Assembly: GCF_004295345.1 (NCBI RefSeq)
Contig: NZ_CP036200.1
Span: 1,364,001 to 1,428,000, forward strand
DNA: 64,000 bases
Source of the DNA: Shewanella maritima
GTDB lineage: Bacteria; Pseudomonadota; Gammaproteobacteria; Enterobacterales; Shewanellaceae
Direction: 5' to 3'
Below, piece by piece: positions 10,684-21,471 of the stretch; position 1 is the stretch's first letter, and each line of letters opens with the position of its first letter. The notes under the pieces are model-generated. The model searched no databases, was not told the origin of the DNA, and saw only the letters and a list, made by a program, of their open reading frames with translations. A program made the translations under genes and the position numbers.

Positions 10684-11055
10684 GTGAATTCACAAATAAA
10701 AATCAAAGTTGAAACTGAATTTATCGAACAGCAATCAGATATTGCTGACGATAAGTTTGTATTTACTTACACCATTACCATTATCAACTTAGGTCAGCGC
10801 TCCGTTACCTTGAAAGACCGTCACTGGATCATCACCAATGCTGACGGTAAAGAGTCTGAGGTAAAAGGGACTGGTGTTGTTGGAGAAACACCGACAATTA
10901 AACCTGATACAGCCTATCAATACACTAGCGGCACCGTGTTAGAAACCCCTGTAGGCTTTATGCAGGGCAGCTATGGCATGGTCGATGAAAGCGGCCACAA
11001 ATTCAAAGCGCAAATCCCAATGTTTCGGTTAGCCCAACCTGGGCTGATTCAATAA
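10684..11055 (+). CDS. apaG: ApaG (Co2+/Mg2+ efflux-associated beta-sandwich protein)
   Basis: A small FnIII-like beta-sandwich protein of about 123 residues, matching ApaG throughout: YTITIINLGQRSVTLKDRHWIITNADG, then GVVGETPTIKPDTAYQYTSGT and MQGSYGMV. The biochemical role of ApaG is still unclear; it was linked to Co2+ resistance and Mg2+ efflux in Salmonella. Two starts compete: TTG at 10678 and GTG at 10684. The GGA at 10671-10673 is better spaced for the GTG. It is followed three bases later by apaH. Confidence 0.92.
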   Translation: MNSQIKIKVETEFIEQQSDIADDKFVFTYTITIINLGQRSVTLKDRHWIITNADGKESEVKGTGVVGETPTIKPDTAYQYTSGTVLETPVGFMQGSYGMVDESGHKFKAQIPMFRLAQPGLIQ

Positions 11056-11058
11056 CCT

Positions 11059-11876
11059 ATGGCGCACTATTTTGTCGGTGATATTCAGGGGTGTTTTGAC
11101 GAACTACAGCTGCTACTAGCAAAAGTAGACTTTAACCCATCAAAAGATGAGCTTTGGTGCGTCGGCGATCTTGTTGCCCGCGGTCAAGGCTCTCTCGCCA
11201 CACTACGCTATTTAAAACAGTTAGACAGCGCAGCAAAAATCGTCCTGGGTAACCACGACCTTCATTTGCTTGCACTGCATGGCAAAATAAAAAAGCCCAA
11301 TCCAAAGGATAATCTCACGGAGTTACTGGGCGCAGCGGATATTCAGGTATTAGTTGACTGGTTACGTGAGCAGCCTTTGATGCGCCAGCTCCCTCAGCAC
11401 AAAATAGTCATGACCCATGCAGGCGTGCCACCGCACTGGGACTTAGCCAGACTTGAAATTGAGGCAGAGCTTGTCAGCCAAGCGCTGCAGCAGCCAGACT
11501 ATCTCGATGCATTGATTGCTAATATGTATACCGATGAGGCTGAAAACTGGTTACCACAAGCCCAAGGGCTCACACGACTTCGCTATTGTATCAACGCGCT
11601 TACACGAATGAGATACCTACATTTAGATGGTCGACTCGACTTTGCGTGCAAAGACTCCCCTCGAAAGTAGATAAGACTAAACTCCGACCATGGTTTGAGT
11701 TCCCCAGAAAAATTGACAACGATGTCACTCTGATATTTGGTCATTGGGCAGCGCTTATGGGTAAGGTTGAACAACCTAATCTACAAGCGTTAGACACAGG
11801 ATGCTGCTGGGGTAACAATTTGACACTTTGGCACGTTGAAAATAATGAAAAAATTACCCAAAAAAGGTTAAGATAG
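11059..11876 (+). CDS. apaH: Diadenosine tetraphosphatase ApaH (one-base frameshift)
   Basis: Symmetrical Ap4A hydrolase that removes Np4N alarmones and cap-like 5' ends on RNA. The metallophosphatase motifs GDIQGCFDEL, GDLVARG and GNHDLH are in the first half. The uninterrupted frame stops at 11670 (203 residues), short of the usual 270-280. The missing C-terminus (LRPWFEF, FGHWAAL, ALDTGCCWGN) is present in another frame up to the stop at 11874-11876. Adding one base in CCCC at 11657-11660 joins the two parts into a normal 272-residue enzyme. Confidence 0.93.
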
Positions 11877-11879
11877 CGT

Positions 11880-11906
11880 TAAACTAAAGTTGTTAATTGC
11901 CGATAG
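11880..11906 (+). promoter_or_regulatory. Candidate sigma-28 (FliA) promoter for the chemoreceptor gene
   Basis: TAAACTAA at 11880-11887 and GCCGATAG at 11899-11906 are separated by exactly 11 bases. The E. coli FliA consensus is TAAAGTTT-N11-GCCGATAA. The -10 half matches at seven of eight positions and the -35 half at five. It lies about 80 bases upstream of the chemoreceptor start, as expected for a flagellar/chemotaxis class III gene. Confidence 0.55.
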
Positions 11907-11987
11907 CTAATAATAGAATTTGTCTACTTTTGACTGAGTACACGCAGTTAGGCCGATTCAAACTAAAAATAATAGTCGGAGTACCCT

Positions 11988-14009
11988 ATGAAAATTAATG
12001 TAGCGAAAAGAGTGATTGGCGGCTTTGCCATTGTCACTTTGTTGTTATTTGTATTTGGTGTGGTCACCTCAATGAGTAATAGCCGCATCAAAGATGGCGC
12101 TATCACACTGCAGCAAATTAGTCTGCCTGCGCTAGAAGCAACTAGCTTACTAAACGAAAACCTCAGTCAGCAAAAAATTCAAGGCTTAGAGGGCTATCAC
12201 AGTCAATCATCTAGTCAAATCCCACCAGTGCAATCGAATCAAAAGCAGCTTGATGATCGCTTCAAGTCCGAGCTAAACAGCTTATCGTCACTGCTGCGTG
12301 ATAACCAAAGCTTATCCGGTCGCATCAATCAACTTGAGTCGAGCTACAACACCTTCCACAACATGGTTGTAGACATGCTCAATGAAAAAGAGCAAGCACT
12401 AAGCAAACAAGAATTACTCGTGAAAAAGCGTGAAGAGCTTGAAGAGGCAGCGGACGACGCTTCGTCTATTCTGCTCGACTTTATTGATCTTGAAATGAGT
12501 GAAGACACCACGGAGCAAAGTATTGCCGCTTCAGCCAGTGTGGTAGACAACACCTTTATTAATCTCATCACTACCGTATATGACCTTGTTGCAGCGACAG
12601 ATGAAAGCAAATACAAGTTAATTGCTCAAGAACTTGAGTATATGGTAAATGAGGCAAGGACTAAGCTTGAGCACATAAACCGCCAAGGCGAGGGATTACT
12701 TGACCAAGATCTCCTTGATGACTTACAAACTGAAACTAGTAAAGTATTCAGCTTGCTCAATGGTAATCAATCAGTCATCGCAATTAAAAAGCAGCAGCTT
12801 GCAAATGCCAAGCGTGCACAAAGTCTGTTGACTCAAAATGCCAAGCATTCTGATGACATTAGCCAAATAATGACTGCGCTCGCAAAAGATATCGATGCCT
12901 ATGCAGCAGAAATTAGCGCCAACGCTATTGAAACTATCGACTCGGCAGCATTTAAAACCTGGGCAGTGGTACTTATTGCCATCGGAGTTGCGATAGCAGT
13001 GAGCATTATGGTGGTTAAACCACTAACACGCTCATTAGATAAGATTAACCAGGCATTAAATGTATTGGCGTCCGGTGATTTGACCCACAAGCTGGATGAC
13101 AGCGGGCACGATGAATTTGCAGAGCTATCTAAAAACTGTAACCGCTTAGTCGACAGCTTAAGTAGCTTAATTGTCGGTATTCTTGATCGCTCTAATCAGC
13201 TTGCAGCGGCAGCCGAAGAAACATCAGCTATCACGGCACAAACTACAACTGGTATTCAAGAGCAGAAGAGTCAAGTTGACCAGGTAGCCACAGCGACTAC
13301 CCAGCTTAGCTCAAGCGCCCAACAAGTTTCAGCTAGCGCCGATGAAGCACTTGCACAGATTAAGCAAGCTGACGAAGAAACCAATCATATGCATCAGCTA
13401 GCTGAAGAGAACAAGAGAACAATCCTTGCTCTCGCTGACGAAGTGACCAAAGCGGGTAAAGTGATTAATAAACTCCACGCTGACAGTGCTTCAATTGGCT
13501 CCATTTTGGATGTGATCCGCGGTATTGCAGAGCAAACCAACCTACTTGCCCTTAACGCTGCAATTGAGGCTGCTCGCGCCGGTGAGCAAGGTCGTGGTTT
13601 TGCAGTAGTAGCTGATGAAGTACGTAGTCTCGCTTCCCGTACTCAGGACTCTACTCAAGAGATTCAGCAAATGATTGAAGTCTTACAGCAAGGCGCACAA
13701 GAAGCAGTATCAGTCATGGAACTTGGACGCTCACAAGCCAATAGCTGTGTAGAGAAAACCGAGCAAGCCAACTTGGCATTAGAAACCATTTCTAACTCAG
13801 TACATAGCGCCTTTGATTCAGGAACCCACATTGCCCAAGCTGCTCAAGAGCAAAACCTTGTGAGTCAGCAGGTGTCAGAGAAGCTTGAACACATTGCAGC
13901 GATTTCTGAAGAAACCTCTATTGGTGCGGATCAAACTGCAGAGTCTAGCCAACAAGTCGCTGAGCTTGCAGAGGAGCTTCAAAGCTCTGTAGGTGAGTTT
14001 AAGGTTTAA
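11988..14009 (+). CDS. Methyl-accepting chemotaxis protein
   Basis: Transmembrane chemoreceptor of 673 residues. TM1 is about 10-28, followed by a roughly 290-residue periplasmic helical sensor without an obvious PAS or Cache signature, TM2 about 323-343 ([18 protein letters not shown]), a HAMP domain (about 343-397) and a cytoplasmic signalling coiled coil. The hairpin tip that binds CheA/CheW is clear ([20 protein letters not shown], about 513). A GGAG site precedes the ATG. A possible FliA promoter lies upstream and a terminator directly follows. The ligand cannot be predicted. Confidence 0.95.
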   Translation: MKINVAKRVIGGFAIVTLLLFVFGVVTSMSNSRIKDGAITLQQISLPALEATSLLNENLSQQKIQGLEGYHSQSSSQIPPVQSNQKQLDDRFKSELNSLSSLLRDNQSLSGRINQLESSYNTFHNMVVDMLNEKEQALSKQELLVKKREELEEAADDASSILLDFIDLEMSEDTTEQSIAASASVVDNTFINLITTVYDLVAATDESKYKLIAQELEYMVNEARTKLEHINRQGEGLLDQDLLDDLQTETSKVFSLLNGNQSVIAIKKQQLANAKRAQSLLTQNAKHSDDISQIMTALAKDIDAYAAEISANAIETIDSAAFKTWAVVLIAIGVAIAVSIMVVKPLTRSLDKINQALNVLASGDLTHKLDDSGHDEFAELSKNCNRLVDSLSSLIVGILDRSNQLAAAAEETSAITAQTTTGIQEQKSQVDQVATATTQLSSSAQQVSASADEALAQIKQADEETNHMHQLAEENKRTILALADEVTKAGKVINKLHADSASIGSILDVIRGIAEQTNLLALNAAIEAARAGEQGRGFAVVADEVRSLASRTQDSTQEIQQMIEVLQQGAQEAVSVMELGRSQANSCVEKTEQANLALETISNSVHSAFDSGTHIAQAAQEQNLVSQQVSEKLEHIAAISEETSIGADQTAESSQQVAELAEELQSSVGEFKV

Positions 14010-14033
14010 TGTAAACTCATCCATTTCCAAAGT

Positions 14034-14060
14034 AAAAAAGGGCCTTAACGGCCCTTTTTT
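14034..14060 (+). terminator. Rho-independent terminator after the chemoreceptor gene
   Basis: The stem GGGCC-TTAAC-GGCCC is flanked by six A on the left and six T on the right. It starts 25 bases after the chemoreceptor stop codon. Confidence 0.9.
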
Positions 14061-14162
14061 GTTGCCCTAAACGTTATTGTAATGTGTTTCACATGCTAGA
14101 AATTAAGATAGCCTAAATCTAAAAATAAGTACCGTTTACAGCTTCTCTGTAATTAATATCTG

Positions 14163-14198
14163 GAGCTAGAGTAAGAGCTAGAGTAAGAACTAGAGCGC
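14163..14198. repeat. 12-bp tandem repeat, two perfect copies and a partial third
   Basis: GAGCTAGAGTAA occurs at 14163-14174 and 14175-14186, followed by the degenerate copy GAACTAGAGCGC. It lies in the gap between two convergent genes. No function is apparent. Confidence 0.7.
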
Positions 14199-14223
14199 TT
14201 CAACAAAGTTAAATTTCAGGCAT

Positions 14224-14251
14224 AAAAAATGCCGGATAAACCGGCATTTTT
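14224..14251 (-). terminator. Rho-independent terminator (likely bidirectional) after the DUF3718 gene
   Basis: AAAAATGCCGG-ATAAA-CCGGCATTTTT forms a symmetrical hairpin with A and T tracts on either side. It lies 14 bases beyond the stop of the minus-strand DUF3718 gene and could also stop read-through from the plus strand. Confidence 0.88.
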
Positions 14252-14265
14252 AGTTTAATGACAAG

Positions 14266-14652
14266 TTAGCCACCCACTTTTTCTTTAATAGCTGCAGTAA
14301 TAGAATGGCCACCATGACCATTTGCATCTGCCCATTGAAGAATCGTGCTACCATCTGCTTCCGCAGCGTTTAGCTCTTTCGAAGATAGACGCTTCGCAAT
14401 AAACTCACCAACTGATGAAGCATTTGCATTGTAGGCAGTACGAAGAAGGCTGCTGCCATCACAAGAAACACCCGAATAGATGTTGCGTAATTTAACGCGA
14501 CTCTCTTTCAGTTTTTTACGAAGACGATTTTTGTCATCTGATTGTACGTAGTTACAGATATTCGCCACTAATTGGTCAGTATTTGCGACAACAGGGGCTG
14601 ACACAGAAGATGCAACAATCGCGGCTGCAACAGCCACAGGTAATAAACGCAT
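14266..14652 (-). CDS. DUF3718 family exported protein
   Basis: A 128-residue protein with a signal peptide (MRLLPVAVAAAIVASSVSAPVVA) and a mature domain beginning TDQLVANICNYVQSDDKNRLRKKLKESRVKLRNIY, which I recognise as DUF3718, a periplasmic family common in Shewanella. Two cysteines (NICNYV and GVSCDG) probably form a disulfide. The family's role is not known. It is a single-gene unit with its own terminator. Confidence 0.8.
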   Translation of the reverse strand: MRLLPVAVAAAIVASSVSAPVVANTDQLVANICNYVQSDDKNRLRKKLKESRVKLRNIYSGVSCDGSSLLRTAYNANASSVGEFIAKRLSSKELNAAEADGSTILQWADANGHGGHSITAAIKEKVGG

Positions 14653-14735
14653 CTGACACTCCTTTATCTTATTATTTGTATCACTACACGTCCGCTTTGG
14701 GGCCGTATGTTAATCAGGGTCAAACGCTGTATAAT

Positions 14736-15221
14736 TTAACACTTTTTTATGAAAGTGTTAAACGTATATTGCAATCCTTTGTCGCTTGTTGCAGTTTCTG
14801 AGTTTTCATTTTGCCAACTACCATCATCCCAATCAGGGAAATAGGTATCTCCTTCAACTTCAAGGTTAATTTGCGTCAGATACAACACCTCTGCACGTGG
14901 TAATAACTCAGCATATAACTGACCGCCACCAATAATGACCACTTCATCTACATCTTGAGTTAGAGCAAAAGCTTCATCTACTGAGCTCACCACTGTGATA
15001 CCTTCAGCTTGATAATCTTGCTGTCGAGTAATGACAATATTGTGTCGTCCCGGTAATGGCCTTCCAATAGACTCGAAGGTCTTACGCCCCATGACCACAG
15101 GTTTAGACATGGTCATCGCTTTAAAGTGGCGTAAATCTTCCGGCAGGTGCCATGGCATCTGATTGTCTTTGCCAATCACACGGTTATTTGCCATAGCGGC
15201 GATCATCGCGATGCGCATCAT
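14736..15221 (-). CDS. folA: Dihydrofolate reductase
   Basis: Reduces dihydrofolate to tetrahydrofolate using NADPH. Conserved features of the 161-residue chromosomal enzyme are present: IAAMANNRVIGKDNQMPWHLPEDLRHFK with the catalytic acid in PEDL, VMGRKTFESIGRPLPGR for cofactor binding, and VVIIGGGQLY. The protein begins MMRIAMIAAM; either methionine could be the start. It follows yjjB by 24 bases on the same strand. Confidence 0.97.
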   Translation of the reverse strand: MMRIAMIAAMANNRVIGKDNQMPWHLPEDLRHFKAMTMSKPVVMGRKTFESIGRPLPGRHNIVITRQQDYQAEGITVVSSVDEAFALTQDVDEVVIIGGGQLYAELLPRAEVLYLTQINLEVEGDTYFPDWDDGSWQNENSETATSDKGLQYTFNTFIKKC

Positions 15222-15245
15222 CTCTCCTTGTTCATTGTTATATTT

Positions 15246-15719
15246 TTAGATCACAGGTTTATTACGATAAAACAGTAGGTTAGGTATTGCTAACCCCACA
15301 GCTAACGCACCTAGAATAAATACAGTTTTAAGACCATTAAGCACCACTTGAGCGGTAAGCTCTGGACTAATTTCATTGGCTGCAGTCAACTGAATCAATG
15401 CAATTACAGTGTTAAATGCATAGGTGCCAGGCACCATAGGAATAATCGCGGCAACAGCGTACATTAACGGCGGGGCTAAGTGCATTTTAGCAAATCGAAT
15501 AGTTACAAACCCAACTAGCGCGGCTGCAGCAAAGGTCGCCCACTCAATCGGCATATCAAAATGCATCAGCAAGGTACGCATACTATGCCCTATTGCACCG
15601 GCTAACGCGCAATAAGGCAAAAATCGCTTAGGCACATTAAATACCATCGCAAAACCCACTGCAGGAATAGCCGAAAAAAAGGCGTCATGTAGCAACATAA
15701 AGATCAGCGAGTCGGTCAA
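15246..15719 (-). CDS. yjjB: YjjB-type small subunit of a ThrE-like exporter
   Basis: A 157-residue membrane protein with about four to five helices (for example FVTIRFAKMHLAPPLMYAVAAIIPMVPGTYAF). It corresponds to the C-terminal half of the threonine/serine exporter ThrE and to E. coli YjjB, also 157 residues. It overlaps yjjP by four bases, so the two halves are made together. E. coli YjjPB was reported to export succinate; the substrate here is unknown. Confidence 0.88.
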   Translation of the reverse strand: MTDSLIFMLLHDAFFSAIPAVGFAMVFNVPKRFLPYCALAGAIGHSMRTLLMHFDMPIEWATFAAAALVGFVTIRFAKMHLAPPLMYAVAAIIPMVPGTYAFNTVIALIQLTAANEISPELTAQVVLNGLKTVFILGALAVGLAIPNLLFYRNKPVI

Positions 15720-16474
15720 AAGATCCCTCCTAGCTGCATTGCGATTGTAATTCCGATCACTGAGGCAAGCGTTAACAAAGTTGCGTTACCCCAGCGTGAA
15801 ATACCAACATTCATGTGGCCTTTCACCATATCAGAGATAGCATTAATCAGCGGAAACCCTGGCACCAATAACAATACACTCGCTGCCATAGCGATTTGTG
15901 GTGTGTCCGTGATCGGAAATAAGTAACCAAGTTGAGCTATCACATTGATACAAAAAGCCGTAATCGCAAAATTGACCAGCAAATTATAATGTCGCTTAGC
16001 AAAGAACAACCTTACACTCATGCCGATCGCAGATGCAAAAAAGGTCAAAACGCATGCCATAAGATCGCCGCCAAACAGGTGGCAGAAACTCGCGCACGAC
16101 AGACCTATCATAGGCACAACGGCTTTAGCTGGATAACTGCGAGGTTCAATTTTAGATAACCGGCGGCGCACTTCATTGGCTGTATACAAGCCTTTTTCGG
16201 CCAACAGACAAATACGCTGTAACTCGCATACCACCATCATATTAATGCCGTGGGCGCGAATGCGTCGGGTGGTAGTAATACAACGCCCGTGAACCAATGA
16301 GGTTAACACGAGCGAATTAGAGGAAATGGACAGCTCAACACTGGCAAGTCCGAGGGCTTTACCTAGGCGCTGACTGATCTCTTCAACAAGCTCAGATTCA
16401 GCACCGTAGGCTAATAGCAGCTGCGCACATTGCACAACTAAACGCGTAATATCATTCTGACTTTCGGCGTACAC
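15716..16474 (-). CDS. yjjP: YjjP-type large subunit of a ThrE-like exporter
   Basis: A 252-residue protein with a soluble N-terminal DUF1212 region (about 1-115) and five predicted helices in the second half, for example IAMAASVLLLVPGFPLINAISDMVKGH. The PGFPLINAISD motif is typical of the ThrE superfamily. Length and partner match E. coli YjjP (256). It lies 17 bases downstream of obgE on the same strand. Transport of threonine, serine or dicarboxylate is inferred from the family only. Confidence 0.88.
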   Translation of the reverse strand: MYAESQNDITRLVVQCAQLLLAYGAESELVEEISQRLGKALGLASVELSISSNSLVLTSLVHGRCITTTRRIRAHGINMMVVCELQRICLLAEKGLYTANEVRRRLSKIEPRSYPAKAVVPMIGLSCASFCHLFGGDLMACVLTFFASAIGMSVRLFFAKRHYNLLVNFAITAFCINVIAQLGYLFPITDTPQIAMAASVLLLVPGFPLINAISDMVKGHMNVGISRWGNATLLTLASVIGITIAMQLGGIF

Positions 16475-16491
16475 GTTACTTCCAAATTAAA

Positions 16492-17676
<1,185 letters not shown>

Positions 17677-17807
17677 CTAATCTGTCATTATAACCCTAAA
17701 CACTAGGATTTTGCAGAGCAGCACAGAAGTAAAATCATCCACGAAGCGCTAACTGCAACCAACCGAAAATATTACGTTAACCGGTTATTAATACCGTTAA
17801 TAAACAC

Positions 17808-17837
17808 AAAAACCCCACCATAAAGGTGGGGCTTTTT
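17808..17837 (-). terminator. Rho-independent terminator after rpmA
   Basis: AAAAACCCCACC-ATAAA-GGTGGGGCTTTTT forms a strong symmetrical hairpin 20 bases beyond the rpmA stop. It lies between rpmA and obgE, so obgE transcription may depend on read-through or on its own promoter in the roughly 150 bases that follow. Confidence 0.9.
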
Positions 17838-17857
17838 AAAACTTGCTTAGTAAAAAA

Positions 17858-18115
<258 letters not shown>

Positions 18116-18130
18116 TTAGACTCCTAATAA

Positions 18131-18442
18131 TTAAGCGCTGATCGCAGTGATTTTAACTTCAGTGAACCACTGACGGTGGCCCATTTTCTTTTCGTGATGC
18201 TTACGACGGTTGAACTTTTGAATAGTTACTTTTTCACCGCGACCGTGGCTAACCACTTCAGCAACAACTTTACCACCTTCAACTAGTGGAGCACCAACGT
18301 GAACATTTTCACCGTCAGCTACTAGTAGAACTTGATCGAACTCGATAGTTTCGCCAGTGGCAACTTCAATTTTTTCTAAACGTACTGTGTGACCTTCAGC
18401 AACACGGTGTTGCTTACCGCCACTTTGAAAAACAGCGTACAT
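18131..18442 (-). CDS. rplU: 50S ribosomal protein L21
   Basis: A 103-residue ribosomal protein, [20 protein letters not shown] at the start and [17 protein letters not shown] near the end. A longer frame begins nine codons upstream, but the family starts at MYAVF and a GGAGT site lies correctly before the ATG at 18442. It leads the rplU-rpmA operon from a strong promoter about 85 bases upstream. Confidence 0.98.
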   Translation of the reverse strand: MYAVFQSGGKQHRVAEGHTVRLEKIEVATGETIEFDQVLLVADGENVHVGAPLVEGGKVVAEVVSHGRGEKVTIQKFNRRKHHEKKMGHRQWFTEVKITAISA

Positions 18443-18527
18443 AGCTATTTTACTCCAAATGACTAACACGCTAATCCATCAATTGAGGACTTAGGTGCTA
18501 AAAAACTTTTAATGACAATGGGCGCGG

Positions 18528-18556
18528 ATTCTACGCGAACATTTTACGTCTGGCAA
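18528..18556 (-). promoter_or_regulatory. Sigma-70 promoter of rplU-rpmA
   Basis: On the minus strand TTGCCA (18551-18556) and TAGAAT (18528-18533) are separated by exactly 17 bases. A GC-rich discriminator (CCGCGCCC) follows the -10 element, as is usual for stringently controlled ribosomal-protein promoters. Confidence 0.8.
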
Positions 18557-18695
18557 GCGTTAAATGGCTTTCAATCAAAAAAGATCTGAATACAACACAG
18601 TTTGCCGTATCAAGGCTGTGTTAGGGGTAAAAATTAGGTAAGATCTAACAAAATTAGCGACAGTTAATATCATCAAGACATTAGCGTCACACTCT

Positions 18696-18827
18696 GTCAA
18701 TAAAAGCCTGTTAAACTTGTGTTCGTTTTTCGCTAGCAAAGTTAATTATAAACTGGCCAAAAAAACTGCGTTTACACTTATTAACGGCGATGATAACAGA
18801 CTATCAGCCACTGAGGCTTTTATTGAC
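18696..18827. repeat. 14-bp inverted repeat in the rplU-ispB intergenic region
   Basis: GTCAATAAAAGCCT at 18696-18709 and its exact complement AGGCTTTTATTGAC at 18814-18827 are separated by 104 bases. They sit in the 471-base gap between the divergent rplU and ispB genes, which otherwise holds only promoters. The sequence could form a long hairpin or provide two operator half-regions. Confidence 0.7.
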
Positions 18828-18913
18828 TGTGATGTTTATCTAATATGATAACCAGTTAACAGAATAATAAACTTTTAGTGCGTGCTCCGTCACCACCATA
18901 ACCAGAGACTATC

Positions 18914-19885
18914 ATGGACTTAAACGCCATTCGTCAACTTGCTGATACTGATATGCAATCAGTGAATCAGCTAATTTATAAACAGCTAGAGTCAGATGTA
19001 GCCTTAATCAACCAGTTAGGTTTCTACATTATTAATGCAGGTGGTAAGCGACTGCGCCCGCTTTTATCTGTATTAGCAGCGAGATCGATCGACTATAAAG
19101 GCGATCGCCATGTCAAACTGGCTGCGATCATCGAGTTTATTCATACCGCGTCATTACTCCATGATGACGTCGTTGACGAGTCAACCCTGCGCCGCGGACG
19201 TGAAACCGCCAATGCTATGTTTGGTAATGGCGCCAGTGTATTAGTTGGTGACTTCCTATATACCCGCTCATTTCAAATGATGACTGAGTTGGACAGCATG
19301 CAAGTTTTAAATGTATTGGCTGATGCGACCAATGTGCTTGCAGAAGGTGAAGTGTTGCAGTTAATGAACTGTAATGACCCAAACACCACTGAAGAAAGCT
19401 ACATGCGGGTGATTTACTGCAAAACAGCAAGACTGTTTGAGGCTGCAACATTGCTTGCTGGCGTGCTTAATGACTCAAGCGAAGACGTGCAGCGTGCGCT
19501 TGGTGACTATGGTAAATACTTGGGTACTGCATTCCAACTAACTGACGACCTACTTGACTATACGGCTGATAGCGAAGAGCTAGGTAAGAATATTGGTGAT
19601 GACCTAGCAGAAGGTAAACCTACCTTGCCTCTTATCTACGCTATGAAACACGGTAGCGCAGAAGCATCAGCCTTAATCAAACAAGCGATCGAAAAAGGCG
19701 ACGGCACTCATGCGATCGATGAGATTTTGGCGGCGCTGCATGACTCTGGTGCACTTAAATACACAGAGCAGAAAGCTGAGCAAGAAGCACAAAAGGCCAT
19801 TGATGCGCTGAACATTATTCCTGATAGTGAATACAAAGAAGCATTAGTGTCTTTAGCTAAGTTAGCGGTAAGACGCAATAACTAG
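18914..19885 (+). CDS. ispB: Octaprenyl diphosphate synthase IspB
   Basis: Makes the polyprenyl side chain of ubiquinone and menaquinone. Both aspartate-rich motifs of trans-prenyltransferases are present: LLHDDVVDE (about residue 81) and LTDDLLDY (about 211), together with GGKRLRPLL near the N-terminus. The 323-residue length matches E. coli IspB. It is divergent from rplU, the conserved arrangement in enterics. Confidence 0.96.
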   Translation: MDLNAIRQLADTDMQSVNQLIYKQLESDVALINQLGFYIINAGGKRLRPLLSVLAARSIDYKGDRHVKLAAIIEFIHTASLLHDDVVDESTLRRGRETANAMFGNGASVLVGDFLYTRSFQMMTELDSMQVLNVLADATNVLAEGEVLQLMNCNDPNTTEESYMRVIYCKTARLFEAATLLAGVLNDSSEDVQRALGDYGKYLGTAFQLTDDLLDYTADSEELGKNIGDDLAEGKPTLPLIYAMKHGSAEASALIKQAIEKGDGTHAIDEILAALHDSGALKYTEQKAEQEAQKAIDALNIIPDSEYKEALVSLAKLAVRRNN

Positions 19886-19938
19886 TGTTATATCGCCTAA
19901 CAAGCCCTCTTAGCTGAAAAAGCAAAATGGTTCTTAGC

Positions 19939-19964
19939 AAAAACGCCTCAATTGAGGCGTTTTT
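19939..19964 (+). terminator. Rho-independent terminator after ispB
   Basis: AAAAACGCCTCA directly joined to its complement TGAGGCGTTTTT (centre ATTG) forms a compact hairpin with a T tract, 54 bases after the ispB stop. The A tract on the other side could also serve the convergent ung gene. Confidence 0.88.
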
Positions 19965-20057
19965 CGTTTTCTAAATCAGTCTTCTATATTCTCTACGAAC
20001 TTTTGCTCTAAGCGGGCACCATAACTTTCTAGTGAAATAAGCGCGCTAATATTAGCG

Positions 20058-20726
20058 TTATTGATTAATCGCATTCCAATCGATGGGCTCAACATCGGCT
20101 TGTTGTAATAACTGATTGGCTTTGGAGAAATGCTGACAGCCAAAAAAGCCACGATATGCAGATAAAGGCGATGGATGTGGACCACTAAGGACATGATGAT
20201 GCTTGGCGGTGATCAGCTTACCTTTTTTGATCGCATGACTGCCCCACAATAAAAATACGATAGGCCTGTCTTGTTCATTAAGCAGCTCAAGCGCCTTATC
20301 GGTAAATTGCTCCCAGCCAAGTTTAGCATGGGAGTGGGCTTGTCCTTGCTCTACCGTTAACACTGTATTAAGCAGTAAAATGCCTTGATCTGCCCATTTG
20401 ATTAACTCTCCGTGTGCCGGCGTTATAAACCCTTCAATGTCCTGCACTAACTCTTTATAAATGTTAACTAGCGATGGCGGAGTTTTAACGCCTTGTTTTA
20501 CTGAGAAGCTTAATCCATGAGCTTGCCCCGGACCATGGTATGGGTCTTGCCCAAGGATCACCAACTTCACCTGATTAAGCGGCGTTAGCTCAAATGCACT
20601 AAACACCTCAGAGTGCGGTGGAAACACGCTGATACCTTGCGCTCTGCGGCTATCAATATGCTGCATTAACGTTTGAAAATATGCTTGCGACTCTTGCTGT
20701 TTAATAAAATCTTGCCAACTATGCAC
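20058..20726 (-). CDS. ung: Uracil-DNA glycosylase
   Basis: Family 1 uracil-DNA glycosylase that removes uracil from DNA in base excision repair. The water-activating motif [18 protein letters not shown] (about 60-77), the uracil-binding LLLNTVLTV and the DNA-intercalating [11 protein letters not shown] loop are all visible. The 222-residue length is standard. It is a single gene convergent with ispB. Confidence 0.97.
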   Translation of the reverse strand: MHSWQDFIKQQESQAYFQTLMQHIDSRRAQGISVFPPHSEVFSAFELTPLNQVKLVILGQDPYHGPGQAHGLSFSVKQGVKTPPSLVNIYKELVQDIEGFITPAHGELIKWADQGILLLNTVLTVEQGQAHSHAKLGWEQFTDKALELLNEQDRPIVFLLWGSHAIKKGKLITAKHHHVLSGPHPSPLSAYRGFFGCQHFSKANQLLQQADVEPIDWNAINQ

Positions 20727-20858
20727 CCAATATCTCCAATAACTCGTCTTTACCTATGTTCAGCAAATACTTATCTGCCAAAAGCTCAGGTATTCTAACA
20801 GTACTTTGCTATAGTCATATGTAATAATAACTATAATGATTTAACAAAAGGTATTGTT

Positions 20859-21401
20859 GTGACCTCGAGTAACCGCCATCTAAACCAAGGTTTCACCCTG
20901 ATAGAGCTAGTGGTTGTCATCATTATTTTAGGCATCATTGCTGTCATTGCCCTGCCTAGATTTATTGATGTTCAACAAGACGCCCATGTAGCCAATGTAA
21001 AAGCAACCGGTGGCGCATTTGCTGGCGGTATCAACTTAGCTCACTTAAAGTGGGCTGCACTCGGTTACAGCGGCCCAGCAGATAATTTGGTTATTTTTGA
21101 AAGCGCTGGTAACGACGGGTTATTGGATATGAACCTATGGGGTTACCCTGCGCAAAACTACTTTCCATTTGAGTCATCACCAAGGCTTAATAACTTTCGC
21201 GACTGTATTTCGGTTTGGACTACTGTGCTTCAAGATGCTCCCTCAGTATCCAGTAGCAGTGACCCCGAAGTCTCCGCTTATCAGGCAACATATATTGCTA
21301 GTGATCAATGCCGCTATTTCTACAATCAGCTCAATACCCTGTCGATTTATTACAACTCTCAGAATGGTCAAGTGATCACAGATTCTGACCCCAGTAGCTA
21401 A
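20859..21401 (+). CDS. Type IV pilin-like protein (orphan, MSHA-like)
   Basis: A 180-residue prepilin. After a short leader ending in Gly comes the class III cleavage site and hydrophobic helix G-FTLIELVVVIIILGIIAVIALPRF, with the conserved Glu at mature position 5. Two cysteines in the globular part (FRDCISV and SDQCRYF) fit the pilin D-region disulfide loop. It starts at GTG with AAGG upstream. No pilus assembly genes are adjacent, so it must rely on machinery elsewhere. The resemblance to MSHA minor pilins is an impression from the N-terminal region. Confidence 0.8.
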   Translation: MTSSNRHLNQGFTLIELVVVIIILGIIAVIALPRFIDVQQDAHVANVKATGGAFAGGINLAHLKWAALGYSGPADNLVIFESAGNDGLLDMNLWGYPAQNYFPFESSPRLNNFRDCISVWTTVLQDAPSVSSSSDPEVSAYQATYIASDQCRYFYNQLNTLSIYYNSQNGQVITDSDPSS

Positions 21402-21471
21402 ATTCACTGTTATCTGAGCGTAAAGTAGGTACACTCATTGCTAATTTATGTAATCACGATGAGTAAGAGTC

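Noticed and set aside
18470..18913. Ribosomal-protein L21 leader RNA upstream of rplU
   Set aside because: Known L21 leaders are from Gram-positive bacteria, and the inverted repeat here lies upstream of the rplU promoter rather than within its transcript.
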